A stretch of 64,000 bases of DNA from Yarrowia lipolytica. Taxonomy: Eukaryota; Ascomycota; Dipodascomycetes; Dipodascales. The DNA lies in the NCBI RefSeq assembly GCF_001761485.1, contig NC_090775.1, positions 744,001-808,000 of the forward strand, in the 5' to 3' direction. This document shows, piece after piece, positions 28,567-39,532 of the stretch (the stretch's first letter is position 1; each line of letters begins with the position of its first letter). The translations under genes were made by a program, and so were the position numbers. A model generated the notes under the pieces. That model had not been told where the DNA came from and made no database searches. It saw only the letters and a list, made by a program, of their open reading frames with translations.

Positions 28567-30717
28567 CTAGGATTCAGCGCCTTGCCAGTTCTTATCCTCC
28601 TCCTTGACCAACACCCCCATGGTCGCTTCGAACTCGTCGGACAGACCCTTGGCCTGAAGGAATGCCTGCAGACGATCGGCTTTGGTGGTCACCTCGACCA
28701 GCTCCGTCTTGAGTTTGCGAATGTAGTCAATGGCGTTCTCGACGGTGTTGGCCTTAGATGTAGACGCCGACTCGGGCACAAGCAACTTTCCGAGATCGGC
28801 AAGCGCGTTGTTGATTCGGTTTCGTCGGCCTTGTTCCGCCAGCTTGTGCGAAGTGCGTTTGGAGGCAATGTTCACACTCAGATGCTCAGGATATTGGAGT
28901 CCCAGAGCGTTGTGCTTGCCCTCAACAATGTTCTGATAGTTGGACTTTGTCGCCAGAAGCGTCTGGTAGTCCAGGGACGAGCCCTCGGACATCATGGGCT
29001 TGATTTGAGGAGAGATCTTGGGCATGAGTGCTGGCGAGGCAGACACGGAAGAGGATCGTCGCGAAGGAGGCTGGGGCGCAATCTTACTGCTACCAGGGCC
29101 GTTTCCTCCACTGCTGCTGCCTCCATTGCTGCTACCACTGATGCTGCCCTTCTTGCCACTATGCTGCTGCTGTTGTTTCTTGGCAGCAATCTGAGGTGTC
29201 GACGAGACACTACTGATGTTTGTGTTTGGCGAGATGTTGGCGTCGCTCATGAGAGGAGTGGCACCGGTGGACGCCAGTGAAACAGACGACCGCGAAGAAG
29301 TCAGGTTACGAGTCACTCGGATGGCGTCCTCCAGCGCGCTGTTGGCGTCCTTCATATCAATGTCCTCGTTCTGGCCCTTAGGGAGGTCCATTAGAGTTGA
29401 GGGAGTGGCCGGTTTCATGTGACCCGAAGAAGACGACGACGAAACCGACGACCGGGTTTGCGGAGGTGGCATGACAATGTCCGGCAACGACTCGGGTGAA
29501 ATGCTGTCTGAGGACCACGAGTCTTTGTTTCCGGAAGCAGACACCAAAGGGTTCACCAATGGAGAACCTCCCACGGAGTTGGGGCCTGAAAGAGATCCTG
29601 CCCGGGCACTTGCTCGACCGGTGGGTCGGGTCATCGGCGACATTTTGGCCACCCGGCCAGCCACGGATGATGCTCCAGATTGAGGACCCATCACGGGGGT
29701 GCCTCCGACTGGAGTGGCTCTTCCGGACCGAGCCTTTCCTCCTCGAGGAGCAGCAGCTCGTCCGGCCACAGAGTTTCTTTTTCGCGTTGCCGAAGAGGGT
29801 GCAGATGCCGATCCGCCCTTCTTATCGTCATACTGCTGTTGCTGCTGCTGCATCATGACACCAGGGTGTCCATCTGAGGGCTCCAGGGACAGGAAGGCAT
29901 TCGGCATGGCGAAATTGAGCGAGTGGCCACTCATGGGAGGATCAAAGGACGATACTGCTGGGGATACCAGCGGCGTGAAAGATCCATCGTCGTAGACGTT
30001 GGCCAGGTTCTGGTTCTGGGGGTCCATGGGCTCCGACAGCGGCGAGTGGAAGATCTCGTTAGGGGTGATTCCAGGTACCTTCATTTCAAACGGGTATCTC
30101 GCATTGTTTCCGTTGGAGCCGTTGTTTCCCCCATTACCACTGTACTTTTGTGGCGGCTGGCCTGGAGGAGTCAGGTTTGCTGGCGACCGGTGGGTCTGGG
30201 GCTTGGCCTGTGACGGCAGTGTGGTTGTTGGGCTAACGTGGGAGTTATGGGTGGTGGTTGCGGCCGGCGAGTTGCGGTCATCGTCGATAAAGTCGTTCCA
30301 GAAGGAGTAGTCTTCAAACCGGCCGCCGTTGTGGGGATTGTTGTGTTGCCCGGTCCCGTTGTGATGTGATTGGTGTTGGTTTTGGTGTTGTGGGTGGCCC
30401 TGTTGCTGATGTTGATGATGCTGCTGCTGCTGCTGCTGACCTTGGCCCTGGGTCTGGCCCTGCTGTTGGTTTTGTGTTTGCTGTCCCTTCTGGAAAGCCA
30501 TGTCGTCGTAGTTCATCTTGGGGGTTCCTACCAGGGACATGGAGTGCACGGAGGGCGACGAGGGCGACACCGAGTTCGGGTAACTGTGGGTCTGGCGTTT
30601 GAGGGCCGCCGAGGCGTCGCCGAGCTGGTGATGGTCGGGGCTGTTGGTGTGCAGGTTGAGAAACGAGTTCATTTCCGCCATCTGGTTGGCGTAATCGGGG
30701 TGTTCCAATTCGGACAT
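28567..30717 (-). CDS. bHLH transcription factor, PHO4/NUC-1-like
   Basis: 716 aa. The C-terminal basic helix-loop-helix (about residues 620-672) begins KRTSHKLAEQGRRNR, with His5, Glu9 and Arg13 in the positions that read CACGTG in Pho4-class proteins. The loop is LLVPESASTSK and helix 2 is NTVENAIDYIRKLK, followed by a short leucine-heptad stretch. KRTSHKLAEQGRRNRIN is closest to the NUC-1/PalcA branch of phosphate-response regulators, so activation of phosphate-starvation genes is the leading hypothesis. The N-terminal 550 residues are Ser/Asn/Gln/Pro-rich, with poly-Gln/His tracts from CAG/CAC repeats, and include a basic RAAAPRGGKARSGRATP segment. I chose the ATG at 30717 because upstream in-frame sequence has no ATG before a repeat-bearing leader. 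Other class B bHLH factors are possible. Confidence 0.65.
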   Translation of the reverse strand: MSELEHPDYANQMAEMNSFLNLHTNSPDHHQLGDASAALKRQTHSYPNSVSPSSPSVHSMSLVGTPKMNYDDMAFQKGQQTQNQQQGQTQGQGQQQQQQHHQHQQQGHPQHQNQHQSHHNGTGQHNNPHNGGRFEDYSFWNDFIDDDRNSPAATTTHNSHVSPTTTLPSQAKPQTHRSPANLTPPGQPPQKYSGNGGNNGSNGNNARYPFEMKVPGITPNEIFHSPLSEPMDPQNQNLANVYDDGSFTPLVSPAVSSFDPPMSGHSLNFAMPNAFLSLEPSDGHPGVMMQQQQQQYDDKKGGSASAPSSATRKRNSVAGRAAAPRGGKARSGRATPVGGTPVMGPQSGASSVAGRVAKMSPMTRPTGRASARAGSLSGPNSVGGSPLVNPLVSASGNKDSWSSDSISPESLPDIVMPPPQTRSSVSSSSSSGHMKPATPSTLMDLPKGQNEDIDMKDANSALEDAIRVTRNLTSSRSSVSLASTGATPLMSDANISPNTNISSVSSTPQIAAKKQQQQHSGKKGSISGSSNGGSSSGGNGPGSSKIAPQPPSRRSSSVSASPALMPKISPQIKPMMSEGSSLDYQTLLATKSNYQNIVEGKHNALGLQYPEHLSVNIASKRTSHKLAEQGRRNRINNALADLGKLLVPESASTSKANTVENAIDYIRKLKTELVEVTTKADRLQAFLQAKGLSDEFEATMGVLVKEEDKNWQGAES

Positions 30718-30777
30718 GTTGAGAGACGGCGTAGGAGAAGACTGGACGTCGTTGGGAGGGAACTTCGTGTGAGTCTG

Positions 30778-30850
30778 TGTCTGTGTCGTTTGCGTCTGTG
30801 TCGTTTGCGTCTGTGTCGTTTGCGTCTGTGTCGTTTGTGTCTGTGTCGTT
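30778..30850. repeat. 15-bp tandem repeat in the bHLH gene leader
   Basis: About five copies of GTCTGTGTCGTTTGC (on the minus strand, ACACAGACGCAAACG-type) lie 61-133 bases upstream of the bHLH start codon, in the likely 5' UTR. The unit length is a multiple of three, but the frame it opens is not joined to the gene. Confidence 0.8.
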
Positions 30851-31547
30851 GTGTTTCACTGCAACTGGTGCTGTATTGGTCTCGTCAATACAATATCGTT
30901 TACACTGTGACTAGGTTTGAGGGCGTAGTGGCAGGACTGAGAACGGTGCGCGTTAGCTTGTGGAGGGCGACAGTGATGAGGGCGAGGGGCCGATTTGGGG
31001 GCGAGAAAAGACGAGGATGAATCAGTCGGTCGCGTGTAGATGAAGAAAGCCGAGCTGCACTCCGCTGCAAACACTTTTGAATTGAAAGATACTTCTGGGG
31101 GAGGACAAGCGAAAAAGCGAAAGCCAGAGTTTGGCGTTCCAGGAAGCGAAACAAAGGGGAGGGGGGTAGAGATATAGACGATGTGAAAAAAGAGAAATGA
31201 AATGGTAAATTGAGAAGAGTAAAAGAAGGAAGAAAAAAAATGATGAAAAAAAAAAAAAAAAAACCACCAAACCAGTAGTACGACCAAAACAGGCGCAAAA
31301 ACAGAAAACAAGGAGAAAAGCCGCGACGGACCACCTGCGCATACCCATTAGTGGAGTCTTGTCTGGTGTCTTTGCACGTCGAACATACTGCCGTTGCACA
31401 GCCTTGACTTTGCGCTTCCCACTCTTTTTTGCCTCTTTGAACCCAAGCGCTGCATTAGCTTCACCATCTATCATTGACCCCAAAACGCAAAGCGGAGCGT
31501 CCCAAACGAGCCGAAGGCTGAAGGGCGCAAGGGAAGGACAGATGGAG

Positions 31548-31586
31548 CATGGAGATGGAACATGGAGATGGAACATGACGATGGAA
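31548..31586. repeat. 13-bp tandem repeat (three units)
   Basis: CATGGAGATGGAA twice exactly (31548-31560, 31561-31573), then a copy with one change (31574-31586). It is followed by a short CT tract. Confidence 0.8.
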
Positions 31587-32307
31587 CCTCTCTCTCTCTC
31601 GTATAAGTTGGTAGTGTGACCAAAACGAGCAAAAACCGGGGACATGACGGGATGATGCTGCATACGACTTGTCGCACCGGCATCGCTACCAGTAATAGCG
31701 AAGCTCTCTCAAGCTCTTGATATAGGGGTCCTGCTAGGTACCGTTGCTTGGCTCATTGGTAGGCACTATAGAAGCGCCGTTTGAGCGTTTGAGCGTTTGG
31801 CGTTCGAGCGCTTGGCTTGTGAACGTTTGGGCAAAGAGCGTCCCATGGTGCGTTAGAGCCGTGTATTGGCTATAGATGGTACCGAGAGTGGACTGAGGGA
31901 GAGTGGATACGGGTCTTGATGGGGTGGAGCTGAAAGCAACGCTGTGACCACTGGTCGCGTGACTGTCGAGATAGGCATGGCGAGATTTGACATGACCCGG
32001 AACTCGATTGCGAGCCCAATGACACCTCCAGCAGAAGTGAGGCCATAGGACAGAAATACTGTACACACCATCCCTGACTCGTAGTCATCTCTTGTCACTC
32101 GCTTAGACTCGCGCTGCAGCATGCCAGGCAATGTTGGCCGGGTCTAGGTTTGCAGGACTATGGAGCTGTAGAATGAGAGCTTGAGTCGACGGCTCGACGA
32201 GGTTAGCGAAATGGAGCTAAGGCAGGTGAGCGATAGATCGGATTGCGGACCTAAGTGTCAGAGCATACGCTACTGCATGCGTGTCAGAATCGCCCGACTT
32301 TTCCGAT

Positions 32308-32362
32308 CGGTCTTTTTTGGCGGTCTTTTTTTGGCGGTCCTTTTTCGACGGTCCTTTGTTTC
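32308..32362. repeat. T-rich 13/14-bp tandem repeat (four units)
   Basis: Units start CGGTCTTTTTTGG (32308), CGGTCTTTTTTTGG (32321), CGGTCCTTTTTCGA (32335) and CGGTCCTTTGTTTCG (32349), with increasing divergence. Confidence 0.75.
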
Positions 32363-34323
32363 GCAGTCTCTCGTCAATCTCGTCAATCTAAAACACCTCA
32401 CAAGACCCCGGTCAAACACAGTCGGGAGCTGTACAAGTGCAAGTACGTTGTATCGTACAAGTACAGTACTTGCAGACGGCTTGGCGGTTACGTACCTATT
32501 CTGGAGTAGCAACCGGCTTCGTCGGTTGGTTGGTCCAATACAGCTGTACATATGTTTGCACATGTCGGCTAAGAACGGCTCAAAGGAGCTGTGCTTCTCG
32601 CTAAATCGCCGCTGTACGATATGCGCTGCCGCTGGAACCGACTCTACTGTGCGTATCGGTGCCAGTATCGACAGTACAGGCCAAAGTCATTGTCTATCGT
32701 CCGTCTACTGCCTACTAGCGAAAGTTTCTTGTCACTCCGGGACAGACAGGTTATTTGTTCGCTCTCGCTTATTAACCAAGACTTGGCAGAGACATAGGTC
32801 CGGAGAAAGAGCTCCCCACCGCCGCTTTGCCGCCACCCAAACGCCCCCTCCACTCTCCAGGGCCTGCCCTAAAGACGCACACTGGGGCGCTCCCGCCACA
32901 CGGCCCCAGCAGCACAGAAGCAGGAACGTGAGTCACAGCCAATCACAGCGTGCAGCAGCGACATGTGTCTTGCACCCCTAGAGTAGTAGACCCAGACCCT
33001 CCGGTCTAGGTTTGCCAAACGCTAACCTACAGTAGAGTGGATATAGTGGATGTTGCAGCAGGAGTTGGCCGACGTGATGACAACAAGAAAAACAAGTGAG
33101 TGACAGACCGAGACGGCAGTTTGCGTGATGGCCGAGGCTGCCTACCAAAAACTATCCCCCAAAACATACCCCGCTCCAGACTTGACACAAGCGACCTACT
33201 ATACCACCAAGACACACCAAGCCAAGCCAGTGTACGCTTCTTGATGATAACCTTCACCGGCTCATCTTTATCCTCGCTACATCCAATCCAACCCCGGCTG
33301 TTTGCACCGTCTCTGGAAATAGCCGGAGAACAAAGAGCCCCATTATCAACTGTTGGCTGACATGTACTCGTGCAACCACGAGCCCGAGTCTACACCGGCA
33401 GATCACCTGTTCGTATTCACCGCCTACAGCCCAGACGCACCGTATACGGTCTTGAAGACGCTCTTCACAAAACACCAACTGCTCACCGCGTTTCCACCCG
33501 CCCCCCCCTAAAATCTCCGAGTATATCTCCGAAATCAAAACATTGCTGGATTCTTTTGAAAACTCACAGAGGTCTACTCTCCAGCCGGAATTATACACTC
33601 GGTAGTTCATTCACACCGTTGGACTAATGCACCCCCATCCGTTTTAGCACGGCAGACTTTGCTTAGCAAGGATTAGTGGTCTGAAGACTTCGCACACTTG
33701 AAACTCACCCTTCCCCATGCTCTGTCAATCACTCCCCGAACCCATTGCCCTATAACTCAACTTGCTATGGCGGTCACAAGACCACGGAGCTCGGAGAAAA
33801 CAAACCCACAGGCTTCCAAAGCCTATAGAAGACCCCAAGAAGATCACCTACAAGTGCAAGTACTGTAGTCCGTTCCAGCAACTCCTGAAGAAGAACTGCA
33901 TCGAACGCACGCTATTAAACTGCTCATAACGTACGATTCTGAGAAAATCTCTTGTGCCTCATCATTGTTCGCGCACCCTGCAGAGCACTAAACATCATAC
34001 GGCGGGAGCCCGTAGTTTTTCCGCGATAGTTTACAGGCTCTGCAACTACTGCAATTACCGTGCATCATTTACAATTCTCTCCCCTTGTTCTGACTGTCTA
34101 ATTTGCTTGCTATCCAACATTTATGTCATGAGCGCGCCTCCGATCTGGCTTTGTTTTCTTACCGCACTCTTATCTCTCATGTCGCAACTGTGGTTGTAGT
34201 TACATTTTTGCTCATCGAGATAAGCCTTGATATAGCTACAAGTACAACACTTTGACGTTATCGTCAGTATTCAACCTATATACCCTTTCCCTAATCATTT
34301 ACCTGATCCTCCACCTCTTCCTC

Positions 34324-36023
34324 CTACGACATGCTAACCCAGGCAACGGCATATCCATACACGCCGTCGGCCATCTGAATGATATGATACGAAATGTGAT
34401 CTCCAAGAGATGCAAGAGATAGCACTCTGGTAGGGAAAGTGTGCACGGGAGAAACCACTCCCCGTGAAACCGCAGGCCCCTTACCGCCTCGTCGGGCCTT
34501 CAAAATAGCTGCAAGAATAGCAAACAGCACCATATCAATACCCACATGCACACCTATTGCCCGCAAGAGCAACAGGACTCGCCGCCTCCAGTTTCGGCGC
34601 GGTTCGGACGGATCCGCTGGCCGGTACTGCTTCGCCATGTCTGCCATCTCCTCGTTGATGGTTCGCAGAGCCCAGGCCATGTCGCTCTTGAACCTGTCCG
34701 ACGGAATCGGAGGAGTATGCTGCTGATGCTGATGTTGGCTCTGGCTCTGGACCAGATTGCTCTGTGGATGCGGCGCAATGGCAGTATGGTGTGATCGCGA
34801 GTTGCCTGAGCCATGCGTCAGGTTGGACCCCTGCTGTGCTCGGCTTGATCCGCCCACCCCACTACCATGGGCGCCACCTCCACTGCCATGGCTCACGTGA
34901 CTGGGAGAAGTGCCAACTTCGGCCCGTCCCAGAGCCGATCGAGAGGGATACTCGACAGCGTCCTCGTAAAGCTCCTCCTCGGCGCCCTCAGAGTCCGACG
35001 CGACGTCCTTGATCTGATCCCACATGTACTCCAGCTCCGCCAGCAGCTCGCGCCCCTCGTGAGTATCTGAGGCGTACGTGTTCATCAGGGAGATGAGGAA
35101 CGACACGTATCTGCGCTTGGCTTCGGTCTTGGACAGCCCCTGCTGCTGTTTCCAGGCGTCCCACTTCTTCTGGCCAGCCACATCAATCTCCGAATCTCCA
35201 ACCGGACGGGCCATGACACCCATCACGTCGCCCTCGGTGGCCTGCTTGTACATTCCATAGAGCTGGATGCGCGACTCGATAGGGGGGCGGGGTCGCGAGG
35301 AGTATCCTGGCCGTGAGGAGAGTGTCCGGATTGTGTTGATAGCACGGACAAATACCCGGTCTGAGTTAGTATAATGGGGGTGTTGGTGACCAGCTGTCAA
35401 AAAGACTGTATGAGAACTGCTGGGCCAGACAGGAGCGAGTGTGCACAGACCACCAACAGTCACTTCCAGCAATGTAGCAACCAATCTCGAACAGGAGTAA
35501 CGAGAGCGTAGGTCCTAGCGAGTCCATTCAGCGGCAACAGACACTAGCAAGCCTTAGTGCCGCTCTAGCACACGACAGTATCTACGGCAAACGTCCGGAG
35601 CATGGTAGCAGCATGAAAGTAAGGGGCAGTTTCCTTGGACACATCCGGTCGGTGCGACAGGGTGGTACGGTCTTCTTTATATGGAATCCCTGCCACGGCC
35701 CTTGCCGTCACACCGTCCCTGTCTCTGTAATGTCTGTATCTGTCCAACTCGCCACCAAGCCGATTGAGACATTAATGTAGCTGAGCCGTGAAAATCTCAC
35801 GTGTGCCAATCCGTTGGGGCTGTTTGTGTGCGTAGTTGGTTGCCTGTTGGACGGCTCCTCTTGGTGTTCTTCTGCTTGTGTCTGCCCGTCTCTGTGATCT
35901 CGGACCCCACACCTCGCACTACTGACACGAGTACTGGTGACACAAGCAGGTCCATTTCCGCGGTTCAGTTGTTGCCACGTGTCCTCTCCCGTCGTTCCCC
36001 TACTCACCAATGGAGTCACTCAT
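34324..36023 (-). CDS. ATG37: Acyl-CoA-binding membrane protein, ATG37/ACBD5-like (two exons)
   Basis: Exon 1 is 36008-36023 (16 nt, ATG AGT GAC TCC ATT G) and exon 2 is 34324-35360, giving 350 aa. The 647-nt intron runs GTGAGT to TACTAACTCAG. The junction restores MSDSI|DRVFVRAINTIRTL, the standard start of fungal acyl-CoA-binding domains. The ACBP domain covers residues about 5-95 (RIQLYGMYKQATEGDV, KKWDAWKQQQGLSK). An acidic middle follows (DSEGAEEELYED), then a Ser/Gly/His-rich linker, a membrane helix at about 272-292 (VGIDMVLFAILAAIL) and a hydrophilic-to-mixed tail. ACBP plus a C-terminal membrane segment is the layout of Atg37, a peroxisomal receptor regulator in pexophagy, and of mammalian ACBD5. 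Without the intron the frame would start with an unrelated hydrophobic leader from 35484, so splicing decides the N-terminus. Confidence 0.82.
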
Positions 36024-36766
36024 GTCGTGTGTAATGCTGAGAGAAGATGTGATCTCGAAATCGAAATCTCAAACGCTATGTGTGATGGAGATGTGATGTG
36101 ATGTGTGATGTCATATGTATGTAGGCTGCAGGTTATTGTGGAGAGCACAACTGGGAAATGCCACCACGTCAACCAGAGGGTTAGGGCCGGGTTGTGGACA
36201 CGGAGAAGATTGAAATATGTAGCCGCGGCCCATTGACATTAATTGGCAGTATCTATCGCCTTCCCCATACAGCCACAGCTCTCCAAAGTGCTCTTGCTTG
36301 CCATTTCTCTTTTCACGTGGTGGGGTTTAGAGTTGTAGAACCGGTGGTATAATCTGGCTATGATTTCGGGTGGGGTAGGAGAACCCAGTATTAGTAGAGG
36401 AGCCGAGGTAGGTGATATTGGGGAGGTTTTTTGTCTACAGAATATTATGGACAGATTTTTCTTGGTGGCTAGAGCTGAAAATGGCCATCAAAGGTGCTAC
36501 AATGTGGTTTGAGCGTCTCCTATAGACTGCCATAGTCTGCTGCTTAGTTCATTGAACTCTCCAAGTATTCCCCAAATGTTACTTGGATTCTTAATAGATT
36601 ATAGTTAATATCTAAACAAACTACAGTTGATAGAGACTCATTCATCCAACCTGTATATTAATGCTATGCGTGCTTTTTTTGTCATCACCTCCCGGTGCCA
36701 TTTAAACGTTCACGTGACTCCTGTATCTGTGTCCTGGACTAGTCTCCTAGTCATTCTTCCGGTGTC
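36024..36766. other. Intergenic region, 0.74 kb
   Basis: Promoter of the ATG37-like gene and 3' flank of FAF1. TTCACGTGGTGG near 36313 and TTCACGTGACTCC near 36709 are CACGTG words. Otherwise nothing recognised. Confidence 0.5.
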
Positions 36767-37939
36767 CTAGATCTTACCTCCAAACTTGCGAATCTCGTGT
36801 TTAGACAACTTGATTCCTCCAGCGGTGCTCTTACCAACCGAGTTGATTTTCAGACCTCGGTCTCGCTTGACAACCTTCTTCTTTCGAATGGCAAACCGGT
36901 TGTCCACCGGAGCCGTCTTAGCCAGAATAATACCGGCCTCCTGGGCATGCTCTTGCTCGGCCTTGACCTTGTTCTGGAACTTGGAGTTGACCATTTTTCG
37001 AGTCAACATTGGCATGTTCTTCTGGAGCGGGATATGTTTGCCTCCCAGACTCTCAATTCGAGACGTCAGGGTCTTAAGACGAGCCTTACCAATGGGACCA
37101 TCGTCCAGGAAGGAAATATCTGCTCCAGAGAAGCTAGACTGAGCAGCCTGAGAATGCAAAATCGAAGACTCGTTGATAAGTCGTTGCAGAGCCACGTCAT
37201 TCTGCAGGTCCTCCTTCTCCTCCTCCTCTTCCTCCTTGGTCTTGGGCACTCGTCTTTGAGTCTCACTGAGTAGCTTCTCCTTCTCCTCCTTCTGGACCTC
37301 AGACAACGGTGTCTTCTTGCTCATGAACCGTTTCTTCTCGGCTTTTTCGTTGAAGTCCCTCGTAGAACGGTCGCTTCCAGTGAACCGGACAATCACAGGT
37401 CCTTCTTCTTTCTTCGTTTCTTCCTCCTCCTCTTTCTCGCTCTCGGTGTCCATCTCATCGTCTGATGGCCGCTCCACATAAGTCTTGGAGAGCTCGACGA
37501 GATCCTCGTTGTCGTCAAAGTCATCATTGTTATCATCCGACTCAGACTCAGAATCTTCATCCTCTTTGTCGTCCTCCTTTAGCCCCTCAACATGTCCAAA
37601 CTGGGCCTCAAATGCTAGTCTCATTTTTCTGTGGTACTCCTTCTCGGCGTCTTCCTTGGAGGTTTTTGCGGGTTTCGAGACCTTTCTGGAAGTATTTGTC
37701 GGTTTAACGGGTTTAGATTTGCTTGTTTTAGTCTTGACTGTCTTCTTGGCCTCCTCAACAGCCTCCTTTTTGGTATCTTCCTTCTTCACTTCCTTCTCCT
37801 TGGGCTTCTCCTCGAGCTTCTTCTGGGCAGGTTTAGCAGGTTGGGCTTGCTCAGCAGGCACTGGTTTCTTCGCGGGGGCCGCCTTCTTGGTCCCCTGGGC
37901 CAGATCGCCCAGATCAAACGGGTTGAATCCTCCTAGCAT
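36767..37939 (-). CDS. FAF1: 40S ribosome biogenesis factor FAF1
   Basis: 390 aa from the ATG at 37939. It resembles yeast Faf1, a nucleolar protein that works with Krr1 in early 18S rRNA processing. Matching landmarks in order: RKMRLAFEAQFGHVEGL; a long acidic Asp/Glu/Ser block; PVIVRFTGSD; a Glu/Lys coil; LQNDVALQRLINESSIL; GPIGKARLKTLTSRIE; and the basic C-terminus KRDRGLKINSVGKSTAGGIKLSKHEIRK. Yeast has the same order (VIRF, LQNDLELQ, IGKARSRTLEMRL, RERGLKISSVGRST). The N-terminal 90 residues (Lys/Pro/Ala/Glu-rich, low complexity) have no yeast counterpart. No intron signals. Head-to-head with HIS6. Confidence 0.88.
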   Translation of the reverse strand: MLGGFNPFDLGDLAQGTKKAAPAKKPVPAEQAQPAKPAQKKLEEKPKEKEVKKEDTKKEAVEEAKKTVKTKTSKSKPVKPTNTSRKVSKPAKTSKEDAEKEYHRKMRLAFEAQFGHVEGLKEDDKEDEDSESESDDNNDDFDDNEDLVELSKTYVERPSDDEMDTESEKEEEEETKKEEGPVIVRFTGSDRSTRDFNEKAEKKRFMSKKTPLSEVQKEEKEKLLSETQRRVPKTKEEEEEEKEDLQNDVALQRLINESSILHSQAAQSSFSGADISFLDDGPIGKARLKTLTSRIESLGGKHIPLQKNMPMLTRKMVNSKFQNKVKAEQEHAQEAGIILAKTAPVDNRFAIRKKKVVKRDRGLKINSVGKSTAGGIKLSKHEIRKFGGKI

Positions 37940-38737
37940 GATGAGTTGAGTGATGTTGCAGAGTCGAAAATAAATTTCAGGCCGTTGAAATAAATTTAAT
38001 CGTGCATAAACTCAAATGGGGGGGTGAGATTAGTAAGAGAGAGGGAGAGCTGCCGAAGTGTGAGTAGGAGATGTGGAGGAAAAGGCGGGGGCTTATGTGG
38101 GGATTGGGGCGGGGCAGTTGCAAACGTCTACTTAATTGGACCAAATATCGGTACTTTTCAGACCCACGGCTCACTTTCTGACACTTACTTTCTACCCAAG
38201 TGAACTACAGTATGTACATACATACAGTTGAGTGAAGGAAGAGATTAGAGAGTTTCAACCGATAGCGGGAGTTCTGATTGTAGACAAGGAGGTGCTGAAA
38301 AAGTCAGATACAAGTACCGGTACAAGTACGTTATGTCAGTTGAACCATTGATGAATTCTGTCTCGTTTTCAACCCTCCAACTTCTCGTAAGCATCCAGTG
38401 ATCATTCTAAAGGAGTTATATATTGTAGTTTCCGCACACACTCTACCTCAGTGTCTCAATCTCAGCTCTTCCTTGCCCAATGTTCATAATCTCCACCACA
38501 CATAAATGACGACCAGAAGCAAAAAATGCAGTCACATGACCTGATCCACCACCCTATATATTCCTCCATAATCCCCTTTTGTCGCTTTGTCTACTCTGGC
38601 AGTCCCTACCATGCTCCTCCAACCCACCAATAAAGTTCCTGATCAGTACTATACATGAAAATGCATGATCTGTGAGAGTCATTATCTCAACTGCACCACC
38701 ACAGTACTCACACCAAAACGCAGGTCCGAGCTCAGAC
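37940..38737. promoter_or_regulatory. Divergent promoter region, FAF1 / HIS6
   Basis: TATATATTG near 38427 and CCTATATATTCC near 38552-38563 are candidate TATA elements for HIS6. TGTACATACATACAG and ACAAGTACCGGTACAAGTACG words lie at 38210-38335. No perfect Gcn4 site (TGACTCA) was found. Confidence 0.5.
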
Positions 38738-39532
38738 ATGACGAAATTCCGAGGCTGTATCGATATCCACTCTGGACAGGTCAAACAGATTGTCGGAGGC
38801 ACTCTGACGGACTCAGACGCTGATCTCAAGACCAACTTTGTCGCTACCCAGCCTCCGGGATACTTTGCCCAGTTGTACAAGGACAACAATGTCGTGGGCA
38901 CCCATGTTATCAAGCTGGGTCCTGGCTGCGACGAGGCTGCCGAGGAAGCCCTTGCTGGCTGGCCCGATCATCTTCAAATTGGAGGAGGCATCAACCACGA
39001 CAATGCCGAAAAGTGGATCAAGCTGGGAGCTTCTCATGTGATTGTCACTTCTTTTCTGTTCCCCGACGCCAAGCTCGATATGAAGCGACTCACAGATCTG
39101 GAGGCCATTCTGGAGCCCTACGGCGGCAAGAAGCGCATTGTGGTGGATCTGTCGTGTCGACGAAAAGACGGCAAGTGGGTGGTGGCTATGAACCGATGGC
39201 AGACGCTCACAGACACAGAAGTCAACAAGGAGACGCTGGAGCAGCTGGCCAAGCACTGCGACGAGTTTCTGATCCACGCTGCTGACGTGGAGGGTCTCTG
39301 TAACGGCATTGATGAGGAGCTGGTAACTAAGCTGGGAGAGTGGCTTGAGGAGGGTCATTTGCCCCCTGTGACGTATGCTGGCGGCGCCAAGAACATTGAT
39401 GATTTGGCCCTGGTGCAGAAACTGTCGCATGGCAAGGTGGATCTGACCTATGGAAGTGCCCTCGACGTGTTTGGGGGAGACAAGGTCAAGTTCAGTGACT
39501 GTGTCGAGTGGAATGAGAAGATGCACAAGTAG
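38738..39532 (+). CDS. HIS6: ProFAR isomerase, histidine biosynthesis
   Basis: 264 aa from ATG 38738. Phosphoribosylformimino-5-aminoimidazole carboxamide ribotide isomerase (EC 5.3.1.16), fourth step of histidine synthesis, cytosolic. The TIM-barrel begins [20 protein letters not shown], with the catalytic Asp in strand 1 (CIDIHSG). [18 protein letters not shown] and the C-terminal half phosphate-binding [13 protein letters not shown] follow. [18 protein letters not shown] is typical of the fungal enzyme. Length equals the yeast protein (261 aa). No introns seen. It is convergent with TPI1, with 441 bases between stop codons. Confidence 0.96.
   Translation: MTKFRGCIDIHSGQVKQIVGGTLTDSDADLKTNFVATQPPGYFAQLYKDNNVVGTHVIKLGPGCDEAAEEALAGWPDHLQIGGGINHDNAEKWIKLGASHVIVTSFLFPDAKLDMKRLTDLEAILEPYGGKKRIVVDLSCRRKDGKWVVAMNRWQTLTDTEVNKETLEQLAKHCDEFLIHAADVEGLCNGIDEELVTKLGEWLEEGHLPPVTYAGGAKNIDDLALVQKLSHGKVDLTYGSALDVFGGDKVKFSDCVEWNEKMHK

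Larger units (their letters stand above)
30718..34323. other. 3.6-kb gene-poor region upstream of the bHLH gene
   Basis: It contains the 15-bp leader repeat, an 18-A tract (31246-31263), 13-bp repeats (31548-31586), a T-rich tandem (32308-32362) and a 267-codon + strand frame without an early ATG (32181-32981). That frame is Arg/Ser-rich, has no family resemblance and is probably chance. Most of this is likely the long promoter of the bHLH gene and the 3' flank of the ATG37-like gene. Confidence 0.5.

Noticed and set aside
31022-31663. 213-codon minus-strand frame with a poly-Phe stretch
   Set aside because: The poly-Phe comes from the 18-A tract; no homology or promoter.
32181-32981. 267-codon plus-strand open frame
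   Set aside because: TTG start, Arg/Ser/Cys-rich composition, no domain, no biased codon use. A frame this long is uncommon by chance but possible in 64 kb; kept only as a note in the gap entry.
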